Positions 20,876 through 31,589 of a DNA stretch of 64,000 bases are shown here, one piece after another (within the stretch, counting starts at the first letter, position 1; every line of letters begins with the position of its first letter). A program made the translations under genes and the position numbers. The notes beneath the pieces were generated by a model that saw nothing but the letters and a program-made list of their open reading frames with translations, had not been told where the DNA came from and did no database searches. Where the stretch lies: assembly GCF_020176955.2 (NCBI RefSeq), contig NZ_JAIUCZ020000001.1, forward strand, positions 558,001 through 622,000. The letters are read 5' to 3'. The stretch comes from Nocardia sp. alder85J (GTDB lineage: Bacteria > Actinomycetota > Actinomycetes > Mycobacteriales > Mycobacteriaceae).

Positions 20876-20943
20876 ACCGGGTCCCTTCACTCACCGACAG
20901 TGGCTCCAGTCTGTCATGGTGGCCGGGGGCAGCCCGCGGTCGG

Positions 20944-21861
20944 TTACTCCCGAGCGGACTGCTCCCGTAATCGGGCCAGCGTCTTGGCCAGGATGCGCGA
21001 GACGTGCATCTGCGAGATGCCCATCTGCGCGGCGATCTGGGTCTGGGTCATGGACTCGAAGAAGCGCATGGTGAGGATGCGGCGTTCCCGTTCGGGCAGC
21101 CCGGCCAGCAGCGGCCGGATGGCCACGTATTCCTCGACCCGGTCGAACTGGGATTCCTCCTCGCCCAACGTGTCCAGCAGCGACGCCTCGGTATCGCGCC
21201 CGGTGGAGACGGCGTCGATCGAGCTGGGCTGATAGGCGTTGCCGGCGATCACGGCCTGGGTCACCTCGTCGGCATCGATGCCGAGTTCGGCGGCGATCTC
21301 CTTGGCGGTGGGGGAGCGGCCCAGACTCTGCGACAGCGCGTCGACCGCGGAGCCGATGCGCAGATGTGTTTCCTTGATCCGCCGCGGTACTCGCATCGCC
21401 CAGGTGTTGTCGCGGAAGTACCGCCGCACCTCGCCCATGATGGTCGGCACCGCGAAGGACAGGAAGTTGGATCCGCGCGAGAGGTCGAAGCGGTCGACCG
21501 CGTGCACCAGGCCGACCCGCGCCACCTGCGTGAGATCGTCGAACGGCTCACCGCGGCCGGAGAATTTGCGAGCGATGTGGTCGGCCAGCGGGATGCACCG
21601 GCGGATCAGTTCGTTGCGCACCTTGGCACGGCGCTGCGGGTTGCCGGCGGCCGCGGCCAATTCCTCGAACAGGGCTGTGACATCGTCGTATTCGGTGACC
21701 GCCGCGGCGACCTCGTCGATCTCGCTCTCGTCGGTGGCCTCGTCCGCCTCCGCCGAGGGTTCCACCTCGGCATCGGCCGAGTCTGCCTGCGCGTCGAACT
21801 CGGTCTGTTCACTCGGGGCCGTGCCGGGGGCGGGTTCGAACGCGGTGTCTTCCCCGGCCAC
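20944..21861 (-). CDS. sigF: SigF/SigB-type stress RNA polymerase sigma factor
   Basis: A 305-residue group-3 sigma factor. Residues about 1-55 are an acidic Glu/Ala-rich tail. Region 2 follows with IPLADHIARKFSGRGEPFDDLTQVARVGLV, then DRFDLSRGSNFLSFAVPTIMGE and VRRYFRDNTWAMRVPRR, and region 4 with FFESMTQTQIAAQMGISQMHVSRIL. The SigF family controls stress and envelope genes and is held inactive by an RsbW-type anti-sigma factor. The GTG start overlaps the rsbW stop by one base (TAGTG), so the pair is coupled. Confidence 0.92.
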   Translation of the reverse strand: MAGEDTAFEPAPGTAPSEQTEFDAQADSADAEVEPSAEADEATDESEIDEVAAAVTEYDDVTALFEELAAAAGNPQRRAKVRNELIRRCIPLADHIARKFSGRGEPFDDLTQVARVGLVHAVDRFDLSRGSNFLSFAVPTIMGEVRRYFRDNTWAMRVPRRIKETHLRIGSAVDALSQSLGRSPTAKEIAAELGIDADEVTQAVIAGNAYQPSSIDAVSTGRDTEASLLDTLGEEESQFDRVEEYVAIRPLLAGLPERERRILTMRFFESMTQTQIAAQMGISQMHVSRILAKTLARLREQSARE

Positions 21862-22283
21862 TACGCCTTCCCCCGGACCCGCCGGAATTCCACGGTCGTC
21901 GGGTACCCGGAGACCGCGGCATCGTAAGGGTCCTGGGTGGCCGCGACCTCGTCGGTCAGGGTCCGCAACACATGCCAGCCGAAGCTGCGCGGATCGGGCA
22001 GCCCCTCCGCACCGGCGACACCGGCGACGCGCACCAGTAGATCCTTGTCGCCGACGGTGAAGCGGCACTGGAGAGTGGTGTCCGGGGCGGCCACCGCGAT
22101 CAGGGTGGAGCACGCCTCGTCCACCGCGAGCCGGATGTCGGCCACCTCGTCGAGTGTGAAATCGCTGAGCAGGACGAGTGTTTCGGCGAGCCCGCGCACG
22201 ATGGGCAACTGTGACACGGTGGCAGCGACGCCGATCTCCACCGGGGTGCCGCGCAACCCCTGTTCCGCCGAAATGTTGATCAC
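21861..22283 (-). CDS. rsbW: RsbW-type anti-sigma factor
   Basis: A 140-residue GHKL ATPase-like protein. The N-box region is [13 protein letters not shown] in the form [19 protein letters not shown], and the later glycine box is degenerate ([13 protein letters not shown]), as in mycobacterial UsfX/RsbW. It should bind and inhibit the SigF encoded immediately downstream. The start is uncertain: GTG 22283 fits homologues best, while TTG codons at 22301 and 22316 would lengthen it. A SigF-like GGGTAG hexamer 11 bases upstream suggests autoregulation. I see no anti-anti-sigma gene next to it. Confidence 0.88.
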   Translation of the reverse strand: MINISAEQGLRGTPVEIGVAATVSQLPIVRGLAETLVLLSDFTLDEVADIRLAVDEACSTLIAVAAPDTTLQCRFTVGDKDLLVRVAGVAGAEGLPDPRSFGWHVLRTLTDEVAATQDPYDAAVSGYPTTVEFRRVRGKA

Positions 22284-22293
22284 CCTGAGAAGG

Positions 22294-22299
22294 CTACCC
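22294..22299 (-). promoter_or_regulatory. SigF-like -10 element (GGGTAG) before rsbW-sigF
   Basis: On the minus strand GGGTAG lies 10 bases before the rsbW GTG. SigF-type promoters have a conserved GGGTA -10 element. The -35 side is less clear (a GATT 15 bases upstream). If used, the transcript would be nearly leaderless. Confidence 0.4.
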
Positions 22300-22359
22300 A
22301 ATAATGGCGGCGACAATCGGGTTGTCGTAGATTTGCGGCCTGCCAGTACACTTCGCGCT

Positions 22360-23067
22360 GTGTCCTTGCCTCACTCGCGCTTCCATCGTCCGTCGCCGAT
22401 GATCGCCCCGTCCATTCTGTCCGCCGATTTCGCCCGGCTCGCCGACGAGATGCAGGCCGTCGAAGGCGCGGACTGGGTGCATGTCGACGTGATGGACAAC
22501 CACTTCGTGCCGAATCTGACGCTGGGCCTGCCCGTCGTGCAGAGCCTGCTGAAGGTCACCGACATTCCGCTGGACTGCCATCTCATGATCGACGATCCGG
22601 CACGGTGGGCGCCACCGTATGCGGAGGCCGGCGCCCACAATGTGACCTTCCACGCGGAGGCCACCGACGACCCGATCGCGGTGGCCCGCGATATCCGGGC
22701 CGCGGGTGCGAAGGCCGGCCTGTCGGTCAAGCCGGGTACCCCGATCGAGCCGTATCTGGAGATCCTGCGCGAGTTCGACACCCTGCTGGTGATGAGCGTC
22801 GAACCGGGTTTCGGTGGGCAGTCGTTCATCGCGGAGGTGCTGGAGAAGGCGCGGATCGTGCGCCGGTTGGTCGATGCCGGCGAGTTGCGGCTGATCGTCG
22901 AGATCGACGGTGGCATCAACATGGACACCATCGAGCAGGCGGCCGAGGCGGGCGTCGATTGCTTCGTCGCGGGGTCCGCGGTGTACGGCACCCCCGATCG
23001 CGCGGCCACGGTGGCGAAGTTGCGCCGGATGGCGGCGGACGCCGGAGCCACGGAGGCGGCGCACTAG
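22360..23067 (+). CDS. rpe: Ribulose-phosphate 3-epimerase
   Basis: Interconverts ribulose 5-phosphate and xylulose 5-phosphate in the pentose phosphate pathway. The 235-residue TIM-barrel protein shows [29 protein letters not shown] (metal ligands His and Asp), [21 protein letters not shown] and [14 protein letters not shown] 22360 is taken as start; ATG 22399 (MIAPSIL) is an alternative. It is divergent from rsbW-sigF and is followed by a 15-base minisatellite and a convergent hypothetical gene. Confidence 0.95.
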   Translation: MSLPHSRFHRPSPMIAPSILSADFARLADEMQAVEGADWVHVDVMDNHFVPNLTLGLPVVQSLLKVTDIPLDCHLMIDDPARWAPPYAEAGAHNVTFHAEATDDPIAVARDIRAAGAKAGLSVKPGTPIEPYLEILREFDTLLVMSVEPGFGGQSFIAEVLEKARIVRRLVDAGELRLIVEIDGGINMDTIEQAAEAGVDCFVAGSAVYGTPDRAATVAKLRRMAADAGATEAAH

Positions 23068-23112
23068 CGGGCTCCCGGTGGCCTCTCGCGCATCGATGCC
23101 GTGCGTATCGGT

Positions 23113-23217
23113 GTCGTGTGGATCAGCGTCGTGTGGATCAGCGTCGTGTGGATCAGCGTCGTGTGGATCAGCGTCGTGTGGATCAGCGTCGTGTGGATCG
23201 GTGTCGTGTGGATCAGC
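23113..23217. repeat. 15-base minisatellite, seven units
   Basis: Seven head-to-tail copies of GTCGTGTGGATCAGC; five are identical, the sixth (23188-23202) ends GGT, and the seventh returns to consensus. A degenerate half-unit (23101-23112) precedes them. The array fills the gap between the convergent rpe and the hypothetical gene, and the last unit supplies that gene's TGA stop. Read on the minus strand it encodes a repeating IHTTL pentapeptide without stops in one frame, but that frame has no protein-like context. Confidence 0.95.
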
Positions 23218-23746
23218 GCCGCGCGATGCGGCGGCCACCGGCGGCGCGGGTGGCCTCGATGACGGCGACCAGCGGCGGCACCCGGTCGGCGTTTCCGGGC
23301 GTCTGCACCCAGGTGCGGTAACCGGTGCGTTCGTCGTCGGCGGACGGGAGCACCACCTGGCTGCCGGCGCAGGCGACGGTCGCGTAGAGCCGGAACAGTT
23401 CGGCGGAAACGGATTTGGTGAGTGTGTCCGGACGGCAGGCGCTGGTGATGAAGGTCCAGCGCCGGGCGCGCGGGTGATGGATCACGGGCCCGGTCAGATC
23501 GGCCTGGGACAGCTTGTCCCGCACCCGTTCCCCGAGGTCCGCGGGCATGGTGATGGCACCGTAGGGACCGCCGACGTCCAGCAGGATGTGACGCGACCCC
23601 GGGTCGATCGATGCGGGCAGATGAAATTCGCGACGGTACTGGACGCAACGAACTTCGAGTATCGAATCGAGCAGCGTGGTCAACGCCGTAACCCCCATCT
23701 GTTGTTGTGGCTTTTCGGAATTTTCACCACCGGGAATCAACTCCAT
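23213..23746 (-). CDS. Conserved actinobacterial hypothetical protein, faintly primase-polymerase-like
   Basis: A 177-residue protein. The central part reads HILLDVGGPYGAITMPADLG, then GPVIHHPRARRWTFITSACRPD, ELFRLYATVACAGSQVVLPS and TWVQTPGNADRVPPLVAVI. This wording recalls the small actinomycete proteins related to the N-terminal domain of bifunctional primase-polymerases, but I cannot see a catalytic metal triad and do not assign a function. The start is uncertain: ATG 23746 has no obvious ribosome binding site, and ATG 23698 is an alternative. The upstream 200 bases are distinctly AT-richer than the surroundings. The stop lies in the minisatellite. Confidence 0.68.
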   Translation of the reverse strand: MELIPGGENSEKPQQQMGVTALTTLLDSILEVRCVQYRREFHLPASIDPGSRHILLDVGGPYGAITMPADLGERVRDKLSQADLTGPVIHHPRARRWTFITSACRPDTLTKSVSAELFRLYATVACAGSQVVLPSADDERTGYRTWVQTPGNADRVPPLVAVIEATRAAGGRRIARR

Positions 23747-24195
23747 AACAATATTGCGTCCACTTCGTGCCGGGCGCAAGCGTCGGGTGTGGGTGCGTCG
23801 CCGAGTGGGTATCACCAGATGTTCGCCTGCGCATCCGTCGGCGGAAATTCGACGGTGAATTAGCGAAAACCGAATGTTCGATTCTTTCCGGTCCGAATAA
23901 TCCGGTAAATCCGGAACGCCAGTAGGAAATCCCGGCAAATCACACGAGTGTATTTCTGGCTACAGGGCGAGAAGATGCCTGCTTCCCGTTTCGCGGCACG
24001 GTTCCGGGTCGCCGGTCTGGGTGTCCGCCCGGGCGAGTACGGTCCCACTCACCGGCGGGCGACACTCGCGCGACGTGCCGCGGTCGTTACGGTCGGTGTA
24101 ACGGCGCGGGAATAGCGTCGGCGGTCCGGGTCGTTGGCGCAGGTGGAACGCGTCGGCGCGGGCGGCACGGGCATCGGGTGACAGGAGAAGCGGAC
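23747..24195. promoter_or_regulatory. 450-base intergenic region, AT-rich in its first part
   Basis: It separates the minus-strand hypothetical gene from ribE. Bases about 23747-23960 are AT-rich for this chromosome (runs such as GAATAATCCGGTAAATCC) and probably hold the promoter of the hypothetical gene. A 62-codon minus-strand frame (23860-24048) has no recognisable features. Bases 24050-24195 lead into ribE. I did not recognise an FMN riboswitch by eye. Confidence 0.4.
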
Positions 24196-24804
24196 ATGTT
24201 CACAGGCATTGTCGAAGAGCTCGGCGAGATCGTCGCGGTCGAGCGGCTGGCCGACGCGGCCCGGCTCACCATCCGCGGCAAACTGGTCACCTCCGATGCC
24301 GGGCACGGCGACTCGATCGCGGTCAACGGGGTCTGCCTCACCGTGGTCGACGTGGTCGACGGCGACAGCTTCACCACCGACGTGATGGGGGAGACGCTGA
24401 ACCGCTCCGGGATCGGCGGTCTCGACGTGGGCGCGCAGGTGAATCTGGAACGCGCAGCGGCCGTGAACAGCCGGCTCGGCGGGCACATCGTGCAGGGCCA
24501 CGTCGACGGTACCGGCGCCATCGTCTCCCGTGATCCGCAGGAGAACTGGGAGGTGGTCCGGATCTCGCTGCCCGACAGCCTGGCTCGTTACGTCGTCGAG
24601 AAGGGCTCGATCACCGTCGACGGCATCTCCCTGACCGTTTCCGGCCTCGGCGCCGACGCGGCGACCGGCGACTGGTTCGAGGTCTCGCTGATCCCCACCA
24701 CCCGCGAGCTCACCACCCTCGGTGCCGCATCCGTCGGCGCCACCGTGAACCTGGAGACCGACATCATCGCCAAATACGTCGAGCGGCTCACACAGCGCGG
24801 CTGA
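24196..24804 (+). CDS. ribE: Riboflavin synthase, alpha subunit
   Basis: Dismutates two 6,7-dimethyl-8-ribityllumazine molecules into riboflavin. The 202-residue protein shows the two-fold repeat of lumazine-binding domains: [12 protein letters not shown] and later [14 protein letters not shown], with [13 protein letters not shown] in the first half matched by [13 protein letters not shown] in the second. AGGAGA at 24183-24188 precedes ATG 24196. It is the first gene of the riboflavin cluster; the gene is named ribC in some mycobacterial annotations. Confidence 0.96.
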   Translation: MFTGIVEELGEIVAVERLADAARLTIRGKLVTSDAGHGDSIAVNGVCLTVVDVVDGDSFTTDVMGETLNRSGIGGLDVGAQVNLERAAAVNSRLGGHIVQGHVDGTGAIVSRDPQENWEVVRISLPDSLARYVVEKGSITVDGISLTVSGLGADAATGDWFEVSLIPTTRELTTLGAASVGATVNLETDIIAKYVERLTQRG

Positions 24805-24923
24805 GCGCGGCACGACGACGAGGCCGCCGGTGTGACGAAAACCAGGCACGGGCGGCAACCGTGCCCCGGGCGACACGCCGTAGTGTTGAGGGGCCACCGA
24901 ATGGAAGATGGAGCACAGCAGAC

Positions 24924-26703
<1,780 letters not shown>

Positions 26704-26707
26704 GCCG

Positions 26708-27217
26708 ATGCCGCCCGTGGTTCGGATCTGGAAGCGAGGGCCCGGCGAAGCGGCGGAGCCGGCCGCCGCACCCCGGTGGGACCTGGAGATCCGCCCGCAT
26801 CGCTCGGTACTGACCTCCCGCATCGTCGCGGCGGCGATCGCGATCGTGTTCACCGTCGCCGGTGTGCTGTCGGCGCACAGCAGCACCGGGGTGAACTTCC
26901 GTGCCGCCGACCAGATCGCGGTCATCCTCTTCGGTTGGCTGCTCGCGGGTGGGGTGCTGTTGCTGACCCGTCCCCGGGTCCAGGTCGGGGCCGAGGGGGT
27001 CGTGGTGCGTAATGCGTTCGGCGACAGCGAGTTCCAGTGGAAGGACATCCGCGGGGTGTCGTTCCCGGACAAGAAGGCCTGGGCCCGGCTGGAACTCGCC
27101 GGTGACGAGTACGCGCCGATGCTGGCGATCCGCGCCAACGACGGCGAGCGGGCGGCCCTCGCGCTGGACCGCTTCCGTGAGCTCGGCGCGAAATACACCG
27201 CCGCACAAGGGCACTGA
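26708..27217 (+). CDS. PH-domain membrane protein (riboflavin-cluster associated)
   Basis: A 169-residue protein with two hydrophobic segments (about residues 37-56 and 71-87) followed by a bacterial PH-like domain (RVQVGAEGVVVRNAFGDSEFQWKDIRGVSFP ... APMLAIRA). It starts 4 bases after ribH, so it is probably co-transcribed. A homologous gene follows ribH in Mycobacterium tuberculosis (Rv1417). The function is unknown; a role in membrane association is possible. Confidence 0.85.
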   Translation: MPPVVRIWKRGPGEAAEPAAAPRWDLEIRPHRSVLTSRIVAAAIAIVFTVAGVLSAHSSTGVNFRAADQIAVILFGWLLAGGVLLLTRPRVQVGAEGVVVRNAFGDSEFQWKDIRGVSFPDKKAWARLELAGDEYAPMLAIRANDGERAALALDRFRELGAKYTAAQGH

Positions 27218-27256
27218 TCGTTCGCGCGACGCGGCCGGAGCGTCCGGCCGCGTCGG

Positions 27257-29209
27257 CTACTTCGTATCGCCCATGACGGCGCCCTCGCGGCGCGGGTCCG
27301 CGCCGCCGATCCAGCCGTCGCTCTCGCGTTTCAGGGCGCTGAGCCCGCTGGACTGCTGATCGACGGAGACCTGGTGGCCCATCGCGCGCAACTGCTGCAC
27401 GAGCGGGTCGTGGTCGCCGTTGGCGGTGGCGTCGATCGCGGGGTGCTCACCACCGAGGCCGGTGACCGGTGTGTTGCTCGCGCCGAAGTCGACCTGGGAT
27501 ACCGCCTGTTGTGGGTCGAGATTCCAATCCAGCAGGCCCACCAGGGTTTTCACCACGAACTGGATGATCACCGCACCGCCCGGGGACCCGGTCACGTACG
27601 ACAGCTGCCCGCGTGAGCCGTCCGGATTGCGATCGAACACCAGCGTCGGGCTCATGGAACTGCGCGGCCGTTTCCCGCCCTGGATCCGGTTGGCCACCGG
27701 TGTGCCGTCGGGGGCCTGCGGGGTGGCGGCGAAGTCGGTGAGCTGATTGTTGAGCACGAATCCGTCCACGATGTGGAACGATCCGAATGCCGATTCGACG
27801 GTGGTGGTCATGCTGGCGGCGTTGCCGTACTCGTCGACGATCGACAGATGGCTGGTGCCGTGCTCGGGCTGCTGCGGACCGGCGCCGACCGGAACCGGCC
27901 CGAAATCACCGGGCTGGGCGGTCCCCATGCTGTGATCGGGATCGATCAGCGCGGCACGCTTCTTCAGATAGTCCGGGTTCAGCAGCGTATTCGGGGAATT
28001 GCCCGGCAGCGGCACGAAATCGGTGTCGGCCACGTACTTGTCGCGATCGGCGTAGGCCAGCCGCTCGGCCTCGGAGATCAGATGCACCGCACGGGCTTTC
28101 GGCTTGCCGCCGTTGCGATCGAGGTGGTCCGGCGGCAGCGCCGACAGGTCGAAGTTCGACAGGATGCCGAGCGTCGCGCCGACGGTGATGCCGCCGGAGG
28201 ACGGGCTGGGCATACCGCAGATCTCGTGGGTCCGGTAGTCCGTGCAGACCGCGGTGCGCTTCTTCGCCTGATATCCGGCCAGGTCGGCGAGCGTGATCTG
28301 ACCGGGGGTGCGGCCGCCGGCGGTGGTGGCGGTGGTGTCGACGATGTCCTGGGCGATCGCGCCGGTGTAGAAGGCCTTCGGTCCGTCGGTCGCGATCGCG
28401 CCGAGCGTCTTGGCCATGGCCGGATTGGTGAGTGTCGTGCCCGCCGGTTTCGCGGTCCCGTCGGGTTGCAGGAAGTAGGCCCTGGCATTGTCGTCGCGGG
28501 CCAGATCATGCGCGGAATCGGCGATCTGGCTCGACATCCGCGGGCTGATCGAGAAGCCTTGATCGGCCATCGTGATTGCTGGGGTGAACAGGTCCTTCCA
28601 CTGCTGTCTGCCGTGGTCGGCGTGCACGGACTCCAGCAGCCGCAGCACTCCGGGCACCCCGATCGACCGGCCGCTGGCACGCGCATTCGGTTGCGGCAGT
28701 GTGCGATCGGTGTCGCTGACCCAGCGCAGATAGTTCTCGGTGGCCGCGGCGGGCGCGATCTCGCGGCCGTCGTAGGCGTCGACGGCCTTGCGGTCCGCGT
28801 CGTAGTAGAGCAGGAAGGCGCCGCCGCCGATACCCGAGGCCTGCGGTTCGACCAGGCCCAGCACCATCTGCGCGGCGACCAGTGCGTCGGCGGCGGTGCC
28901 ACCGGCGGCGAGCACCTTGCAGGCGGCCTCGGTGGACAGCGGATTGGCGGTGGAGGCGGCGAAGGTCCGGGTGCGGACCGGGGTCATGTTGCTGCGATAT
29001 CCGGTGGCGATCTCGGGGTTGGTGGCGATGTTCCCGCCGCTCGCGGTGGGCCCACCGGGTGCGACCGGGGTTCCGTTGGGCGTCTGGGCACATGTCCGCG
29101 CCGCGTCGGCCGAATTGTCGGAGGAGGACGGGGAACACCCGGTCAGCAACCCCGCGGTCAGCAACACCGCGACGGTTGCGCCGGACCAGAGCTGTCGAGG
29201 GCGGCGCAT
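27257..29209 (-). CDS. ggt: Gamma-glutamyltransferase, lipoprotein type
   Basis: An N-terminal-nucleophile hydrolase that cleaves or transfers gamma-glutamyl groups, for example of glutathione-like thiols. The N-terminus is a lipoprotein signal with lipobox LLTGC (Cys25), so the enzyme should be anchored outside the membrane. The large subunit shows ASGIGGGAFLLYYD. Autocleavage is expected before Thr452 in HGTSHLSIVDEYGNAASMT, and the glycine-rich loop after PRSSMSPT is present. Length 650 residues is usual. It is a single gene convergent with the riboflavin cluster. Confidence 0.92.
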   Translation of the reverse strand: MRRPRQLWSGATVAVLLTAGLLTGCSPSSSDNSADAARTCAQTPNGTPVAPGGPTASGGNIATNPEIATGYRSNMTPVRTRTFAASTANPLSTEAACKVLAAGGTAADALVAAQMVLGLVEPQASGIGGGAFLLYYDADRKAVDAYDGREIAPAAATENYLRWVSDTDRTLPQPNARASGRSIGVPGVLRLLESVHADHGRQQWKDLFTPAITMADQGFSISPRMSSQIADSAHDLARDDNARAYFLQPDGTAKPAGTTLTNPAMAKTLGAIATDGPKAFYTGAIAQDIVDTTATTAGGRTPGQITLADLAGYQAKKRTAVCTDYRTHEICGMPSPSSGGITVGATLGILSNFDLSALPPDHLDRNGGKPKARAVHLISEAERLAYADRDKYVADTDFVPLPGNSPNTLLNPDYLKKRAALIDPDHSMGTAQPGDFGPVPVGAGPQQPEHGTSHLSIVDEYGNAASMTTTVESAFGSFHIVDGFVLNNQLTDFAATPQAPDGTPVANRIQGGKRPRSSMSPTLVFDRNPDGSRGQLSYVTGSPGGAVIIQFVVKTLVGLLDWNLDPQQAVSQVDFGASNTPVTGLGGEHPAIDATANGDHDPLVQQLRAMGHQVSVDQQSSGLSALKRESDGWIGGADPRREGAVMGDTK

Positions 29210-29561
29210 GCAGGGACTGTAGCCGCCCCCCGGCAGTGGTAAACGGTGCTTCGGAGCGAAACGTCGCCGTTCACAGTGTTCGCACGGATCTTTCCGAGCG
29301 AACCACTCGGATTGTCACCCCCTGCCAGTACATTCGATGGGGTGGTGGTCGACGGAGATGGCGCCGCCACTGTCCGGTGACACGGTCCGTTGTGCGATGG
29401 CACAACGGCCACGGGGTCGTCCGGTGGCCGCGGTGCGGTGGCCCGGAGGTGCGATGGCCCGGTCGGTTCGGCGATGTGGTTCGAAGCTCGTGAAGTGCGG
29501 TTACTGATCGGCGATTCCGGGCGCGCACGCGCTCACCCGGCGAGGCGAAGGATCCGACGCG
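29210..29561. promoter_or_regulatory. 350-base divergent promoter region (ggt / permease)
   Basis: No gene was found. It holds the promoters of ggt (minus strand) and the amino-acid permease (plus strand). A perfect 9-base inverted repeat lies at 29387-29408. The segment 29395-29480 is a series of short GC-rich near-repeats (GGTCGTCCGGTGGCC, GGTGCGATGGCCCGG). Confidence 0.45.
29387..29408. promoter_or_regulatory. Perfect inverted repeat upstream of amino-acid permease
   Basis: Arms CCGTTGTGC (29387-29395) and GCACAACGG (29400-29408) with spacer GATG. It lies about 155 bases before the permease start, which fits a regulator-binding dyad. The lack of a T-run and of a gene ending upstream argues against a terminator. 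Confidence 0.5.
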
Positions 29562-31031
29562 ATGACTGATGTGCGGCGCAACAGCTATCTCGACAGCGAG
29601 GACAGCGGCTACCACAAGAGCCTCCAGCCGCGGCAACTCCAGATGATCGCCATCGGCGGCGCGATCGGCACGGGCCTGTTCCTCGGCGCCGGCGGCCGCC
29701 TGGCGCAGGCCGGTCCCGGATTGTTCGTGGTGTACGCGGTCTGCGGCATATTCGTGTTCTTCATCCTGCGCGCCCTCGGCGAACTGGTGCTGCACCGGCC
29801 GTCGTCCGGGTCGTTCGTGTCCTACGCACGCGAGTTCTACGGGGAGAAGGCGGCTTTCGTGGCCGGCTGGATGTACTTCCTGAACTGGTCGATGACCGGC
29901 ATCGTCGACACCACGGCGATCGCGACCTATCTGCACTACTGGGCCGCGTTCCGGCCGGTGGCGCAGTGGCTGCTGGCGTTGATCGCGCTGTGCGTGGTGC
30001 TGAGCGTGAACCTGATCTCGGTCAAGTGGTTCGGTGAGCTGGAGTTCTGGGCGGCGCTGGTGAAGGTGGTGGCGCTGGTGGCCTTCCTGCTCGTCGGCAC
30101 GGTGTTCCTGGCCGGGCGCTTCCGGATCCAGGACATGAGCACCGGCTTCGGGATGGTCGCCGATTCCGGCGGACTGTTCCCGACCGGCGTCCTGCCGCTG
30201 GTCACGGTCACCTCGGGTGTCGTATTCGCCTATGCCGCAGTGGAAATGGTGGGCACGGCCGCGGGTGAGACGGCCGATCCGCAGCGGATCATGCCCCGCG
30301 CGATCAATTCGGTGATCGTCCGCATCGCCGTGTTCTACGTCGGGTCGCTGGTGCTGCTGGCCCTGCTGCTGCCCTACACCGCCTATTCGGCGTCGGTCAG
30401 TCCGTTCGTCACCTTCTTCTCGAAACTCGGTGTGGGACATGCCGGTTCGGTGATGAATTTCGTGGTGCTGACCGCCGCGCTGTCCAGTTTGAACGCCGGG
30501 CTCTACTCGACCGGGCGGATCCTGCGGTCGATGTCGATGAACGGCAGCGCGCCGCGGTTCACCGGCGTGATGAACGGTCGCGGTGTGCCCTACGGCGGCA
30601 TCCTGCTCACCAGCGTGATCGCGTTGTTCGGTATCTGGCTGAACTATCTGGTGCCGGCGCGGGCGTTCGAGATCGTGCTGAACGTGGCGTCGCTGGGAAT
30701 CCTGGCCTCGTGGGCGACGATCGTGCTGTGCCAGCTGCGGCTGTGGTCGCGATGGCGCCGCGGCGAGATGCAGCGGCCCGCGTTCCGGATGTTCGGCGCC
30801 CCCTACACCGGTATCGCGACGCTGGTGTTCCTGGCGGTGGTGCTGGTGCTGATGGCCTTCGACCATCCGGTCGGCACCTGGACCGTCGCGAGTCTGCTGA
30901 TCATCGTCCCGGCGCTGATCGGCGGGTGGTTCGCGGCGCGGCGCCGGGTGCTGGCGATCACCCGGGAGCGGGAGGGATATCCGGGTGATTTCCCCGTGGT
31001 CACGAACATTCCGGCGGATTCGGACGACTGA
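29562..31031 (+). CDS. Amino-acid permease, AnsP/GABA-permease type (APC superfamily)
   Basis: A 489-residue transporter with about twelve transmembrane segments. The N-terminus [31 protein letters not shown] is the signature of the L-asparagine/GABA permease group, and [22 protein letters not shown] is conserved too. Substrate is probably a neutral or amide amino acid, with asparagine the best guess from similarity to mycobacterial AnsP. It is transcribed away from ggt; joint use in glutamyl or amino-acid recycling is possible but unproven. Confidence 0.9.
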   Translation: MTDVRRNSYLDSEDSGYHKSLQPRQLQMIAIGGAIGTGLFLGAGGRLAQAGPGLFVVYAVCGIFVFFILRALGELVLHRPSSGSFVSYAREFYGEKAAFVAGWMYFLNWSMTGIVDTTAIATYLHYWAAFRPVAQWLLALIALCVVLSVNLISVKWFGELEFWAALVKVVALVAFLLVGTVFLAGRFRIQDMSTGFGMVADSGGLFPTGVLPLVTVTSGVVFAYAAVEMVGTAAGETADPQRIMPRAINSVIVRIAVFYVGSLVLLALLLPYTAYSASVSPFVTFFSKLGVGHAGSVMNFVVLTAALSSLNAGLYSTGRILRSMSMNGSAPRFTGVMNGRGVPYGGILLTSVIALFGIWLNYLVPARAFEIVLNVASLGILASWATIVLCQLRLWSRWRRGEMQRPAFRMFGAPYTGIATLVFLAVVLVLMAFDHPVGTWTVASLLIIVPALIGGWFAARRRVLAITREREGYPGDFPVVTNIPADSDD

Positions 31032-31037
31032 GCGTGG

Positions 31038-31589
31038 TTACCGGTCGAGCGGCGGCTGCATCGGTTCGACCCCGAGCTGCCGCGAGTACTGCTCGTTCAA
31101 CTCCGGCCAGCCGTGGTCCATGGCCGTGGCGCCGACGATCGGCCCGACCGGAGTGCCGTCGAGCAGTGCAGCGGCCACGTCCAGGCACAGATGCCAGCCG
31201 GCGGCCATCATCCCGGCGACCGCGTGGTCGGGCAGACGATGGGTCAGCCGCAGCCGGGTGCCGGTGCCCTGCTCGTCCAACTCCCACCGCAGCCGGTCTG
31301 TGCCCCAGGTGAATTCGAGCAGCCGAGGCGGCTCGGCCACCCCGACCGTACCGGCGAGTTCCTGGCGTGTGCCGTCGGTCGTGATCAGCGTGACGGGTCC
31401 GACGGTGGCCAGCGACCGGTCTGCCGTATAAGGCGCCCACTCGCGCAGTTCGTCCGGTTCGGTCAGCGCCGACCACACCGCTGCCGGTCCCTGCGGGAAC
31501 TCCCGGATGAAGACGAGCGACCATCGCCCGCCCTCCTCGACGAGATCGACCTGCTGCAACGGGCCGGGACGATACGGGTGTGTGGTCAT
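31038..31589 (-). CDS. SRPBCC (AHSA1/START-like) domain protein
   Basis: A 183-residue protein with the activator-of-Hsp90-like lipid-binding fold: REFPQGPAAVWSALTEPDELREWAP near the N-terminus and a C-terminal helix around GMMAAGWHLCLDVAAALL. ATG 31589 overlaps the upstream ArsR stop by 4 bases (ATGA). ArsR plus AHSA1 pairs are widespread in actinobacteria, and the regulator usually controls its own pair. The ligand is unknown. Confidence 0.87.
   Translation of the reverse strand: MTTHPYRPGPLQQVDLVEEGGRWSLVFIREFPQGPAAVWSALTEPDELREWAPYTADRSLATVGPVTLITTDGTRQELAGTVGVAEPPRLLEFTWGTDRLRWELDEQGTGTRLRLTHRLPDHAVAGMMAAGWHLCLDVAAALLDGTPVGPIVGATAMDHGWPELNEQYSRQLGVEPMQPPLDR

Noticed and set aside
22294..23238. 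Minus-strand frame encoding repeated DPHDA and other repeat translations over the minisatellite
   Set aside because: The repeat is open in several frames; the upstream part is the shadow of rpe.
23860..24048. 62-codon minus-strand frame in the AT-rich region
   Set aside because: No ribosome binding site and no recognisable motif; it is most likely promoter sequence of the neighbouring gene.
24050..24195. Possible FMN riboswitch before ribE
   Set aside because: The conserved RFN blocks were not recognised by eye; a covariance-model search would be needed to reopen this.
28078..28902. Long frames overlapping ggt on both strands
   Set aside because: Shadows of the gamma-glutamyltransferase gene, arginine/proline-rich and without motifs.
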